From Amycolatopsis tucumanensis (lineage in GTDB: Bacteria > Actinomycetota > Actinomycetes > Mycobacteriales > Pseudonocardiaceae), in NCBI RefSeq assembly GCF_021654135.1, contig NZ_JAKGSD010000060.1, forward strand, positions 1 to 50,139: 50,139 nucleotides of DNA, written 5' to 3'. Position 1 is the first letter of the stretch; every line of letters begins with the position of its first letter. This document shows, in pieces, positions 1 through 7,540 of the stretch. A program made the translations under genes and the position numbers. The notes beneath the pieces were generated by a model, which ran no database searches, had not been told where the DNA came from, and worked only from the letters and a program-made list of their open reading frames with translations.

Positions 1-73
1 TGGCTCAAGGTGATCGTTGCGTGTCAGGCGACGGGATGACCACCCAGCTTCGTTTTGTGTTCAGGGCGTTGCG

Positions 74-898
74 CTACGCGCTGCCTGCTTCGCTGTCGCG
101 CAGCCAGGTCCAGTTGTCCCGGATTTCTTCCGATGCTGCGCGGATCAGGGCCCGATAGCGGTCGATCGCCTCTGGCGTGAAGCGGTATTGCGGGCCGCAA
201 ATGCTGATCGAGCCGTGGACCTCGCCGTCGGGGCCGAACAGGGGGGCGGCGACCGAACCGGCTCCGGCTTGGCGTTCGCCGAGGGAGACCGCCACGCCTT
301 CCCTCGCGGTTTCGGCCAGTGCGGTGCGCAGGGTGTCGACGTCGGTGATCGTCTTGTCCGTCAGCGGTTCCAGCGTTCGCCGCAGCACCGACTCCTGACG
401 GTCCTCCGGCAGGAAGGCCAGGATGACCTTGCCCGACGAGCCCGCGTGCAGGGGAAAACGACGGCCGATCTCCACCGTCATCTTGATCTCGCGCGGGCTC
501 TCGAACTGGTCCAGGTACACCCGCTCGTCGCCGACCAGGCCGGACAGCGTGGTGGTCTCGCCGGTTTCGTCCCGCAGCCGGCGCAGTATGGGCGTCGCGA
601 CCGTGCGGGCGTCGAACCGGCGCAGGGCGCTCGCGCCGAGCGCTGCCGCGGCCTGGCCCAGCCGGTAGCCGTTCACGCCAGGATCGGTCGCCAGCAGCTC
701 CCGCGACACGAGCGACTGCAGGATCCGGAAGACGACGGCCTTCGACAGTCCCAGCTCGCGGCTGATCGCGCTCACCCCCAGGTAACGGGGACCGCCGGCG
801 AAGAGCAGGAGCACGTCGGCGACCCGGGCCGCGGCCTCGGTGCCGGTGTTGTCGTTGGCCGGTGCGAGCTTGCGTCCGGCGGTACTCTTGGTGGTCAA
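74..898 (-). CDS. IclR-family transcriptional regulator
   Basis: Predicted DNA-binding regulator of 274 residues, normal for the family. The N-terminal quarter is a winged helix-turn-helix (AARVADVLLLFAGG, then AISRELGLSKAVVFRILQSL); the rest is the IclR effector-binding domain (DETGETTTLSGLVGDERVYLDQ, GSSGKVILAFLP near the middle, SISICGPQYRF towards the end). I chose the TTG start at 898 because GAGGA lies nine bases upstream and because the in-frame extension to 1018 is not family-like. It is divergent from the LigD-type polymerase gene with a 149-bp intergenic region that holds an imperfect inverted repeat. The ligand and target genes cannot be read from sequence; IclR proteins often regulate the adjacent divergent gene or their own promoter, but a link to DNA repair would be unusual. 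Confidence 0.9.
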   Translation of the reverse strand: MTTKSTAGRKLAPANDNTGTEAAARVADVLLLFAGGPRYLGVSAISRELGLSKAVVFRILQSLVSRELLATDPGVNGYRLGQAAAALGASALRRFDARTVATPILRRLRDETGETTTLSGLVGDERVYLDQFESPREIKMTVEIGRRFPLHAGSSGKVILAFLPEDRQESVLRRTLEPLTDKTITDVDTLRTALAETAREGVAVSLGERQAGAGSVAAPLFGPDGEVHGSISICGPQYRFTPEAIDRYRALIRAASEEIRDNWTWLRDSEAGSA

Positions 899-932
899 AG
901 CCGATGGTCCTCGGGGTAGCGTTCCGGTGAGA

Positions 933-974
933 GGAACGGTATCGGTGCAGCTACTCCCATACTGTACCGGTTCC
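933..974. promoter_or_regulatory. Imperfect inverted repeat between divergent iclR and polymerase genes
   Basis: GGAACGGTA at 933-941 faces TACCGGTTCC at 965-974, with an AT-richer stretch containing CCATACTG between them. It lies upstream of the IclR start and is a candidate IclR operator overlapping its promoter. The assignment rests only on symmetry and position. Confidence 0.3.
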
Positions 975-1047
975 GAGCAAGATCTGTTCCGGCCAGCGAG
1001 ACAATGCGCGGGATGCACGGCGCGCGACGCTGGGGCAGGCTGGGGGC

Positions 1048-1977
1048 ATGGCCGAGGACAGGGTGACGGTGCAGGTCGACGGGCGCCGGCTGTCGTTGTC
1101 CAACCTGGACAAGGTGCTCTACCCCGAAGCCGGGTTCACCAAGGGGCAGGTGATCGACTACTACGCCCGCGTCGCCCCGGTGATCCTGCCGCACCTGCGC
1201 GACCGGGCGCTCACCTTCCGACGCTGGCCGGGCGGGGTGCAGTCGAACCCGTTCTACGAGAAGGACGCTGGACGGCACGCCCCCGACTGGGTGAAGACCG
1301 CGAAGATCGCGAGCGGCGGGCGCGGGCAGAGCTCGGACGTGAACGCGTATCCGCTGGTCAACGACGTGCCGACGTTGATATGGGCGGCCAACCTCGCCGC
1401 GTTGGAACTGCACGTGCCGCAGTGGACCGTCGGCCCGCGTGGCGCCCGGCGCAACCCCGACCTGCTGGTGTTCGACCTCGACCCGGGCGAGCCTGCGACG
1501 ATCGTCGAGTGCTGCCGCGTCGCCGAGCGGCTGCGCGACCTGCTGGCGGCGGACGGGCTCCGGCTCTACCCGAAGACCAGCGGCTCGAAGGGCATGCAGC
1601 TGTACGCGGCGGTGAAGACCGCGACATCGGAGGACACCTCGGCCTACGCCAAGGCCGCCGCGAAGAAGCTCGCCGCCGAGACGCCGGGGGAGGTCACCGC
1701 GGCCATGACGAAGAGCCTGCGGCCCGGCAAGGTGTTCATCGACTGGAGCCAGAACAACCCGCACAAGACGACCGTCGCGCCGTACTCGCTGCGCGGCCGC
1801 CCGGAACCGACCGTGTCCACCCCGGTCACCTGGGACGAGGTCGAGGCGTGCCGCCGACCCGCGCAGTTGAAGTTCCTCAGCGACGACGTCCTCGACCGGG
1901 TCGAGGAGGTCGGCGACCTGTTCGAGGACCTGCACGACGACCCGGTCAAACTGCCCCGCGCCCGCGCCGGACAGTAA
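1048..1977 (+). CDS. Stand-alone LigD-type polymerase/primase (PolDom, AEP superfamily)
   Basis: A 309-residue protein matching only the polymerase domain of bacterial LigD, without ligase or phosphoesterase domains. The family adds ribo- or deoxynucleotides at breaks and gaps in DNA end joining. Visible family blocks are LSNLDKVLYPEAGFTKGQVIDYY at the N terminus, the metal-binding DLDPGEPA motif (DxD) near residue 147, KTSGSKGMQLY near residue 177, and VFIDWSQNN with the third acidic residue near residue 230, followed by KTTVAPYSLRG. The start is ATG 1048 after a GGGGG run. No ku or ligase gene is adjacent. The motif-II position that is His in the Pseudomonas LigD polymerase domain is Gln here. 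It resembles the free-standing PolD-type proteins of mycobacteria; the domain call is firm, the exact cellular task is inferred. Confidence 0.92.
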   Translation: MAEDRVTVQVDGRRLSLSNLDKVLYPEAGFTKGQVIDYYARVAPVILPHLRDRALTFRRWPGGVQSNPFYEKDAGRHAPDWVKTAKIASGGRGQSSDVNAYPLVNDVPTLIWAANLAALELHVPQWTVGPRGARRNPDLLVFDLDPGEPATIVECCRVAERLRDLLAADGLRLYPKTSGSKGMQLYAAVKTATSEDTSAYAKAAAKKLAAETPGEVTAAMTKSLRPGKVFIDWSQNNPHKTTVAPYSLRGRPEPTVSTPVTWDEVEACRRPAQLKFLSDDVLDRVEEVGDLFEDLHDDPVKLPRARAGQ

Positions 1978-1987
1978 CGTCACCCGC

Positions 1988-2344
1988 ATGAGCCCACGCT
2001 GGTACGAAGAGGGGGAGGAGCCCGACTACCGCTTCACCCTGGCCAACGAGCGCACCTTCCTGGCGTGGCTGCGGACCGCGCTCGCGCTCATCGCCGGCGC
2101 CGTGGCGCTCATGCAGTTCGTCCCGCAGTTCTCGATCGCCGGGTTGCGTGGCGTCCTCGCCGCGCTGCTCGCCGTCACCGGCACCCTGCTCGCGGCGTTC
2201 GCCTACCGGCGCTGGGCCCGGGTGCAGCGCGCGATGCGCAACAAGCGGCCGCTGCCGATGACGTGGCTGCCGGTCGTCGTCGGGTGGGCGGCCGCGCTCG
2301 CCGGGACGGTCGTCCTCGTGGTCGCGCTGGCCACCATCCGATGA
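1988..2344 (+). CDS. DUF202 (YidH-like) small membrane protein
   Basis: A 118-residue protein with the DUF202 signature near the N terminus (YRFTLANERTFLAWLRTALALIAGAVAL), followed by about three membrane helices: roughly residues 29-50, 53-70 and 91-115. Function in bacteria is not established; the eukaryotic relatives include the VTC domain membrane part. It starts ten bases after the polymerase stop and overlaps the next gene by ATGA, so it is co-transcribed with a second DUF202 gene. Confidence 0.88.
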   Translation: MSPRWYEEGEEPDYRFTLANERTFLAWLRTALALIAGAVALMQFVPQFSIAGLRGVLAALLAVTGTLLAAFAYRRWARVQRAMRNKRPLPMTWLPVVVGWAAALAGTVVLVVALATIR

Positions 2345-2625
2345 GGGACCCCGGGCTCCAGCCCGAGCGGACCGCGCTGGCCTGGCAGCGCACCGCCCTC
2401 GCCGCCGCCGTCGCGGCCGTTCTCCTGCTGCGCAGCGGCCTGGTCCGCGGCGCCCCGCTGGAGATCGCCGCCGCGGGGTGCGCCGCCGCGGTCGTGGTGC
2501 TGTGGTTCATCGCCGTGCGGCGCCCGCCGACGACCGGCAGCGCGCGGCACGTCCTCGGCGCGGCGACCATCGCGGTCGTTCTGGCCGGTCTCCTCACCGC
2601 GGTCCAGGTCGTCCTGCTGCCCTGA
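2341..2625 (+). CDS. Second DUF202-family membrane protein
   Basis: 94 residues beginning MRDPGLQPERTALAWQRTAL, the shorter DUF202 variant, then three hydrophobic helices (roughly residues 17-35, 42-60 and 73-93). The ATG overlaps the stop of the preceding DUF202 gene, implying translational coupling and probably a heteromeric partner. Its 3' end overlaps the end of the convergent MocR regulator gene by 32 bp. The role is unknown. Confidence 0.85.
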   Translation: MRDPGLQPERTALAWQRTALAAAVAAVLLLRSGLVRGAPLEIAAAGCAAAVVVLWFIAVRRPPTTGSARHVLGAATIAVVLAGLLTAVQVVLLP

Positions 2626-4000
2626 ACGCGTCGCGCAGCAGGCGGAGACCGGCCACGATCCCGTCCGGCGACACGGCCCCGTAGCCGAGCGCGAGCCCCT
2701 GCTCGGGCGGCGAATCGGCGTAGTAGGTGTGCAGCCGGTCGAACGCGACTCCCGGCGCGTGCAGGGCCGACGTGTCGACCACCGACCTGGCGCACACGTG
2801 CAGGCCCGCGGCCGAGGGCACGAGCCGGAGCCAGTCGCCGAACTCCCGCTCCAGGGTGCGCACGATCAGCTCGTGCCGGGCCGCGTACTCGCGAGTGGCC
2901 TTCCGGACGTGCCGGGTCAGCAGGCCCTCGTCCAGGAACCGGGCGAGCGCGGCCTGCGTGGTGAGGTCACCGTGCCAGTCGGTGAGCTGTTTGGCCTTGA
3001 GCAGCGCGGGCCGCAGCGCGGCGGGGGCGATCAGGAAACCCAGCCGCAGCATCGGCAGCAGCGTCTTGGAGAACGACCCCACGTAGATGACCCGCCCGGC
3101 GCGGTCCAGGCTCTGCAACGGGTCGAGCGGCCGCCCGGCAAAGCGGAACTCGCTGTCGTAGTCGTCCTCGACGATCACCGCGTCCCGCCGCCCGGCCCAC
3201 TCGAGCAGGGCGGCCCGGCGCGCCGGCGACATCGGTGTGCCCAGCGGGAACTGGTGCGACGGCGTCACGTACACCAACCGGGCGGTGTTCGGGATCCGGT
3301 CCACGACGATCCCCTCGCCGTCCACCGGCACTCCGGTGACCCGCGCGCCGAGCGATGCGAGCAGCCGCCGCGCCGGGGGATAACCGGGTTCCTCGACCGC
3401 GACGCACGCCCCCGGTTCGACCAGCACCCGGCCGACGAGGTCGAGCGCCTGCTGCGCGCCCTGCGTGACCAGCACGTCCTCGGCCGCCGCCCGCACCGAC
3501 CGCGCGATGCCGAGGTGGCGCGCGATCGCCGCGCGCAGTTCACTGTGGCCGGACGGATCGCCGTAGCCGGCCGGGATCTCGTGGCTCCGCAGGCTCTGCG
3601 AGACCAGCCGCCGCCAGGTCTGCAGCGGGAACAGGCTCGCATCCGGGGCGCCGACGCGGAAGTCGTAGCGCACCGGCGGCGCCTCGACGGGGTCCGGCAG
3701 CGTGTCCCAGAACGGCCGCGCGGCCAGCACGCCCCGGGGCGCCCGGCGGGGCTGCCGCGGTGCGGTGCCCGCGACGAACGTCCCGGCCCCGACGCGGCCG
3801 GTCAGCAAACCCTCGGCGGTGAGCCGGTCGTAGGCGGCGGCGACCGTGTTGCGGGAGACGGCGAGGGTCCGCGCGAGCTCCCGCGACGGCGGCAGTCGCT
3901 CGCCTGGCCGGAGGCGTCCGTCGGCGATCGCGTCGCGGACCTGGCGGTAGATCTGCGCGACGAGGTCACCGCCGGTCAGGCTGATGTGCAGGTCCACCAC
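2594..4000 (-). CDS. MocR/PdxR-type regulator (GntR HTH fused to aminotransferase fold)
   Basis: A 468-residue fusion. Residues 1-75 are a GntR winged HTH (RPGERLPPSRELARTLAVSRNTVAAAYDRL); the rest is a fold-type I aminotransferase domain that binds PLP, with DDYDSEFRF and the PLP-lysine segment YVGSFSKTLLPMLRLGFL. Family members use PLP or amino-compound adducts as signals and act on nearby promoters. The start is GTG at 4000 or 3997, just after GGAG. It is divergent from the DsbA-like gene with 77 bp between them, so that gene and the following transporter are the likely targets. ATTGG...CCAAT at 4034-4056 in this spacer is a possible but weak operator. Confidence 0.92.
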   Translation of the reverse strand: MVDLHISLTGGDLVAQIYRQVRDAIADGRLRPGERLPPSRELARTLAVSRNTVAAAYDRLTAEGLLTGRVGAGTFVAGTAPRQPRRAPRGVLAARPFWDTLPDPVEAPPVRYDFRVGAPDASLFPLQTWRRLVSQSLRSHEIPAGYGDPSGHSELRAAIARHLGIARSVRAAAEDVLVTQGAQQALDLVGRVLVEPGACVAVEEPGYPPARRLLASLGARVTGVPVDGEGIVVDRIPNTARLVYVTPSHQFPLGTPMSPARRAALLEWAGRRDAVIVEDDYDSEFRFAGRPLDPLQSLDRAGRVIYVGSFSKTLLPMLRLGFLIAPAALRPALLKAKQLTDWHGDLTTQAALARFLDEGLLTRHVRKATREYAARHELIVRTLEREFGDWLRLVPSAAGLHVCARSVVDTSALHAPGVAFDRLHTYYADSPPEQGLALGYGAVSPDGIVAGLRLLRDAFRAAGRPGPR

Positions 4001-4077
4001 GGCTCCGGAAATGGCCCAAACAAGCGGGTAGGAATTGGAGCTTACCCCAGGCCAATCGGCTGTCTAGCGTTTCCGCC

Positions 4078-4692
4078 ATGACGACAGCCGACCTCTGGTT
4101 CGACCCGAAGTGCCCGTGGGCCTGGATCACCTCGCGCTGGCTGCTGGAGGTGGAGCTGGTGCGGGACGTGCGGGTCCGGTTCCACGTGCTGAGCCTGTCG
4201 CTGCTCAACGAGGGGCGTGCGGTGGAATCGTGGTACCGGGAGTGGCTGGACAGCGCCTGGGGCCCGGCGCGGGTCGCGATCGCCGCGGAGCGCAGGTGCG
4301 GCAACGAGGTGCTGCGTGACCTCTACACCGCCCTGGGCAGGCGGATCCACCTCGACCGCGCGCCGCTCGGGCACGACCTGTACCGCGACGCGCTGGCCTC
4401 GTGCGGCCTGCCGGTGGACCTCGCGGAGGCCGCCGCCACCACCGAGCACGACGAGGCGCTCCGCGAGAGCACTGCGGCGGGGCTCCGGCCGGTGGGGGAG
4501 GACCTGGGCACGCCGGCGATCCACGTGACCGGCCCCGACGGCGAGGTCAACGCCTTCTTCGGCCCGGTGGTCACGCCGGTCCCCCGCGGTGCCGCGGCGG
4601 GCCGGCTGTGGGACGGGGTGGTGCTGGTCGCGGGCACCGACGGTTTCTTCGAACTGAAGCGGGCCCGCACGCGCCGGCCGGTGGCGTCATGA
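4078..4692 (+). CDS. DsbA-family, mycothiol-reductase-like protein (Rv2466c type)
   Basis: 204 residues of thioredoxin/DsbA fold. The N-terminal segment LWFDPKCPWAWITSRWLLEV followed by FHVLSLSLLNEGR closely resembles the mycobacterial mycothiol-dependent reductase Rv2466c and related nitroreductase-like proteins. As I recall, the characterised protein has a CPWC active site; here it reads CPWA, leaving only the nucleophilic Cys12. The start is ATG 4078. There is no Shine-Dalgarno sequence, but TAGCGT ends seven bases before the ATG, as expected for a leaderless transcript. The stop overlaps the ATG of the repeat array (ATGA at 4689-4692). A cytoplasmic thiol redox role is inferred from the family. 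Confidence 0.85.
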   Translation: MTTADLWFDPKCPWAWITSRWLLEVELVRDVRVRFHVLSLSLLNEGRAVESWYREWLDSAWGPARVAIAAERRCGNEVLRDLYTALGRRIHLDRAPLGHDLYRDALASCGLPVDLAEAAATTEHDEALRESTAAGLRPVGEDLGTPAIHVTGPDGEVNAFFGPVVTPVPRGAAAGRLWDGVVLVAGTDGFFELKRARTRRPVAS

Positions 4693-5029
4693 CCGCCGCG
4701 CGGGTGCTCGTTGTGGCGCTGCCGGTCAATTCGTTGGGCGGTGGCGTGTGTTGCGTCTGTCCCGGTGGTGTCATGACCGCCGCGCGGGTGCTCGCTGTGG
4801 CGCTGCTGGTCAACTCGTTGGGTGACGGCGCGTGTTGCGTCTGCCCCGGTGGTGTCATGACCGCCGCGGGGCTGCTCGCTGTGGCGCTGCTGGTCAATTC
4901 GTTGGGCGGTGGCGTGTGTTGCGTCTGTCCCGGTGGTGTCATGACCGCCGCGCGGGTGCTCGTTGTGGCGCAGCTGGTCAACTCGCTGGGTGACGGCGCG
5001 TATCGCGTCATGTCCGCTCCGGTCGTGTC
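4689..5029 (+). repeat. Tandem array of four copies of the 5' end of the downstream MFS gene
   Basis: Units begin with ATGACCGCCGCG at 4689, 4773, 4857 and 4941 (84, 84, 84 and 89 bp) and the series runs into the real MFS start at 5030, whose first ~50 bp are the fifth copy. Copies 1 and 3 share GGTGGCGTGTGTTGCG. Copies 2 and 4 share the GGTGACGGCGCGT form, and copy 4 is closest to the genuine gene. Because 84 is a multiple of three, units stay in one frame; five extra bases in the last unit change frame so that a TGA falls on the MFS start. There are no spacers, so this is not a CRISPR array. Confidence 0.92.
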
Positions 5030-5033
5030 ATGA
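4689..5033 (+). CDS. Candidate 114-residue repeat protein (leader ORF of MFS gene)
   Basis: An open frame through the tandem array. Each ~28-residue unit is a hydrophobic segment (MTAARVLAVALLVNSLGDG type) plus a CCVCPGGV linker in the first three units; the fourth ends YRVMSAPVVS. It starts at an ATG overlapping the stop of the DsbA-like gene and ends in a TGA overlapping the MFS ATG at 5030, the geometry of translational coupling on both sides. It may be a translated leader, a small multi-pass membrane peptide, or a by-product of duplication with no function. Substitutions among units include coding changes. Whether a stable protein is made is unknown. Confidence 0.4.
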   Translation: MTAARVLVVALPVNSLGGGVCCVCPGGVMTAARVLAVALLVNSLGDGACCVCPGGVMTAAGLLAVALLVNSLGGGVCCVCPGGVMTAARVLVVAQLVNSLGDGAYRVMSAPVVS

Positions 5034-6238
5034 CCGCCGCGCGGGTGCTCGCCACGGCGCAGCTGGTCAACTCGCTCGGCGACGGCGCCTACTACGTCAC
5101 CTCAGCCCTGTACTTCACCCTCGTCATCGGTCTGCCGCCGGCCCAGGTGGGGCTCGGGCTGACGCTCGGCTGGGCGGCAGGCGCGATCGCCGGGGTGTGG
5201 GCCGGTCACCTCGCCGACCGGTACGGGCCGCGGCGGGTCGCGGTGCTGCTCGCGCTCGGCACGGCCGTCGCGCTCGGCGGGTTCGTCTTCGCCACCTCGT
5301 TCCCCGCCTTCCTCGCACTCGCGGGCGCCTACGCCTGTGGCCAGAGCGGGCTCGCCGCCGCACGGCAGGCGCTGCTCGCCGGTCTGGTCGAGCCCGCCGG
5401 CCGCACTCGGGTGCGCGCTCACCTGCAGGCGGCCACGAACGCCGGGCTCGCGATCGGCGCCGCGGCCGGGGGCGTCGCGCTGCAGGTCGGCACCGCGACC
5501 GCCTACCAGGTGGTGTTCGCCGCCGACGCCGCCGGGTTCGTGGTCGCGGCGGTGATCCTGTCGCGCGTGCCGGAAGTCGCCGTGGTCCGCGACAGCCCGC
5601 GACGGGCGGTGCTGCGGGACCGGCCGTACGCGGTGCTGGCCCTCCTGCACACGATCATGATGCTGAACATGCCGCTGCTCAGCCTGGTCATTCCACTGTG
5701 GATGGTCCAGCGGACGGACGCGCCTGCCTGGCTGGTGTCGGTCCTGCTGCTGGTCAACACGGTGAGCGTGGTGCTGTTCCAGGTCCGGGTCGCGCGCCGG
5801 GTGTCGGGGCTGCGCACCGCCGCCCGTGCCGCGCGCGGCGCCGGGATCCTGATGCTGCTCGCCTGCGCGGTGTACGCGTCGTCGGCGAGCCTCTGGGTGG
5901 TGCTGCTCGTCGCGGCCGTCATCCAGGTGGCGGGGGAGATGCTGCTCGCCGCGGGCGCCTGGGAGATCAGCTTCACGCTCGCGCCCGACGGGAAACAGGG
6001 CCAGTACCAGGGGTTCTTCGCCTCCGGCATGGCGATCGCCCGGATGGCGGGACCGGTGCTGCTGACGACGTTGGTCCTCGGCGGCGGTGTGGTGGGGTGG
6101 CTGGTCCTCGGCGCGCTGTTCCTGGTCACCGGTCTCGGGTTCGCGCCCGTGACGCGGTGGGCCGCTCGCGAGCGCTTCCCGGAATGGTCTTCCGGCCCTA
6201 GGCCCGGCGCCGCGGACGTTCCTAGCATCGGGTCCTGA
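5030..6238 (+). CDS. MFS transporter
   Basis: 402 residues, about twelve hydrophobic helices. The motif-A loop GHLADRYGPRRVAV lies between helices 2 and 3 near residue 61, and RQALLAGLVEPAGRTRVRA is in the loop after helix 4. It is a proton-coupled major-facilitator protein of unassigned substrate, most similar in style to drug or metabolite exporters. The first ~17 residues are the copy from which the preceding tandem array derives. No strong ribosome site precedes 5030, and expression probably depends on coupling through the array or on re-initiation. The DsbA-like gene and the divergent MocR regulator suggest a small redox or amine-responsive export cassette; that is inference. Confidence 0.88.
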   Translation: MTAARVLATAQLVNSLGDGAYYVTSALYFTLVIGLPPAQVGLGLTLGWAAGAIAGVWAGHLADRYGPRRVAVLLALGTAVALGGFVFATSFPAFLALAGAYACGQSGLAAARQALLAGLVEPAGRTRVRAHLQAATNAGLAIGAAAGGVALQVGTATAYQVVFAADAAGFVVAAVILSRVPEVAVVRDSPRRAVLRDRPYAVLALLHTIMMLNMPLLSLVIPLWMVQRTDAPAWLVSVLLLVNTVSVVLFQVRVARRVSGLRTAARAARGAGILMLLACAVYASSASLWVVLLVAAVIQVAGEMLLAAGAWEISFTLAPDGKQGQYQGFFASGMAIARMAGPVLLTTLVLGGGVVGWLVLGALFLVTGLGFAPVTRWAARERFPEWSSGPRPGAADVPSIGS

Positions 6239-6277
6239 CCGTTCAACGGCGAACGAGGAATCGAGGCGGCAGAACTC

Positions 6278-7498
6278 ATGGCGGGCAACAAAGCGGTCAC
6301 CTATCTGGGACCAGGCAAGGTCGAGGTCGACACCATCGACTACCCGACCTTCTCGATGAAGGACGGCCCCGGCGTGCACCAGGCCAACGTGGGGCGGGAA
6401 ACCCAGCACGGTGTCATTCTCAAGAACGTCGCGACCAACATCTGCGGCAGCGACCAGCACATGGTGCGTGGCCGCACGACCGCGCCGGAAGGGCTGGTGC
6501 TGGGCCACGAGATCACCGGCGAGGTGGTCGAGACGGGCCGGGACGTCGAGTTCATCAAGGAGGGCGACCTGGTCTCGGTGCCGTTCAACATCGCCTGCGG
6601 ACGGTGCCGCAACTGCAAGGAGGGCAAGACCGGGATCTGCCTCAACGTCAACCCGGACCGGCCCGGGTCGGCATACGGTTACGTCGACATGGGCGGCTGG
6701 GTCGGCGGGCAGGCCGAGTACGTGATGGTGCCGTACGCGGACTGGAACCTGCTGAAGTTCCCGGACCGCGACCAGGCCATGGAGAAGATCCTCGACCTGG
6801 CCATGCTGTCGGACATCTTCCCGACCGGTTTCCACGGCTGCGTCAGCGCGGGCGTCGGCGTCGGGTCGACGGTGTACATCGCGGGCGCCGGACCGGTCGG
6901 GCTGGCCGCGGCGGCGTCGGCGCAGCTGCTCGGCGCGGCGGTGGTGATCGTCGGCGACCTCAACGCCGACCGGCTGGAGCAGGCCCGCAGCTTCGGCTGC
7001 GAGACGGTGGACGTGTCGAAGGGCGACCCGAAGGACCAGATCGCCGAGATCCTCGGCGTGCCCGAGGTCGACTGCGGTGTCGACGCGGTCGGGTTCGAGG
7101 CGCGCGGACACGGCAAGGAAGCGTCCGACGAGCACCCGGCGACCGTGCTGAACTCGCTGATGGACATCACCGCGGCGGGCGGCGCACTGGGCATCCCGGG
7201 CCTGTACGTGACCGGCGACCCGGGCGCGGCCGACGAAGCCGCGCGGCACGGCTCCCTGTCCATCCGGATCGGCCTGGGCTGGGCGAAGTCGCACGCGTTC
7301 ACCACCGGACAGTGCCCGGTGATGCGCTACCACCGGCGCCTGATGATGGCGATCCTGCACGACCGGGTCCAGATCGCGAAGGCCGTCAACGCGACGCCGA
7401 TCCCCCTGTCCGAGGCCCCGCGGGGCTACCAGGAATTCGACCACGGCGCGGCGCGCAAGTACGTGCTCGACCCGCACGGGTTGCTGGCCAACGCCTGA
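6278..7498 (+). CDS. fdhA: Glutathione-independent formaldehyde dehydrogenase (zinc MDR family)
   Basis: 406 residues, the usual length for Pseudomonas-type FdhA. The enzyme oxidises formaldehyde to formate with tightly bound NAD+, and relatives dismutate formaldehyde. Catalytic zinc ligands are visible as Cys56 (NICGSDQH), His77 (GHEITGE) and probably Asp179 (MLSDIF). The structural zinc set is Cys107, Cys110, Cys113 and Cys121 (CGRCRNCKEGKTGIC). The Rossmann turn GAGPVG lies near residue 203 with an acidic residue after beta-2 (GDLNADR), which favours NAD. It lies 39 bp after the MFS gene. A hairpin follows the stop. The broader alcohol dehydrogenase family cannot be excluded, but the N-terminal block is typical of FdhA. 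Confidence 0.88.
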   Translation: MAGNKAVTYLGPGKVEVDTIDYPTFSMKDGPGVHQANVGRETQHGVILKNVATNICGSDQHMVRGRTTAPEGLVLGHEITGEVVETGRDVEFIKEGDLVSVPFNIACGRCRNCKEGKTGICLNVNPDRPGSAYGYVDMGGWVGGQAEYVMVPYADWNLLKFPDRDQAMEKILDLAMLSDIFPTGFHGCVSAGVGVGSTVYIAGAGPVGLAAAASAQLLGAAVVIVGDLNADRLEQARSFGCETVDVSKGDPKDQIAEILGVPEVDCGVDAVGFEARGHGKEASDEHPATVLNSLMDITAAGGALGIPGLYVTGDPGAADEAARHGSLSIRIGLGWAKSHAFTTGQCPVMRYHRRLMMAILHDRVQIAKAVNATPIPLSEAPRGYQEFDHGAARKYVLDPHGLLANA

Positions 7499-7504
7499 GG
7501 GGGT

Positions 7505-7537
7505 GCCGTGCCGGGGGCGCACTGCTCCCGGCACGGC
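7505..7537. terminator. Hairpin between convergent fdhA and tetR
   Basis: GCCGTGCCGGG at 7505-7515 pairs perfectly with CCCGGCACGGC at 7527-7537, with an 11-base loop. It lies between two converging genes. There is no T run, so it would be a bidirectional high-GC terminator of the actinobacterial kind. Confidence 0.6.
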
Positions 7538-7540
7538 CGG

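Noticed and set aside
840..1018. Longer N terminus of the IclR protein up to 1018
   Set aside because: The added 40 residues are Cys/Ser/Pro-rich and unlike the family; the TTG at 898 has a good ribosome site.
4689..5033. Repeat array considered as CRISPR
   Set aside because: Units are contiguous 84-bp copies with no unique spacers and clearly derive from the adjacent gene's 5' end.
5102..7534. An 810-residue open frame on the minus strand opposite the MFS and formaldehyde dehydrogenase genes
   Set aside because: Low-complexity Arg/His/Gly/Asp translation typical of an antisense frame; both plus-strand genes are clear.
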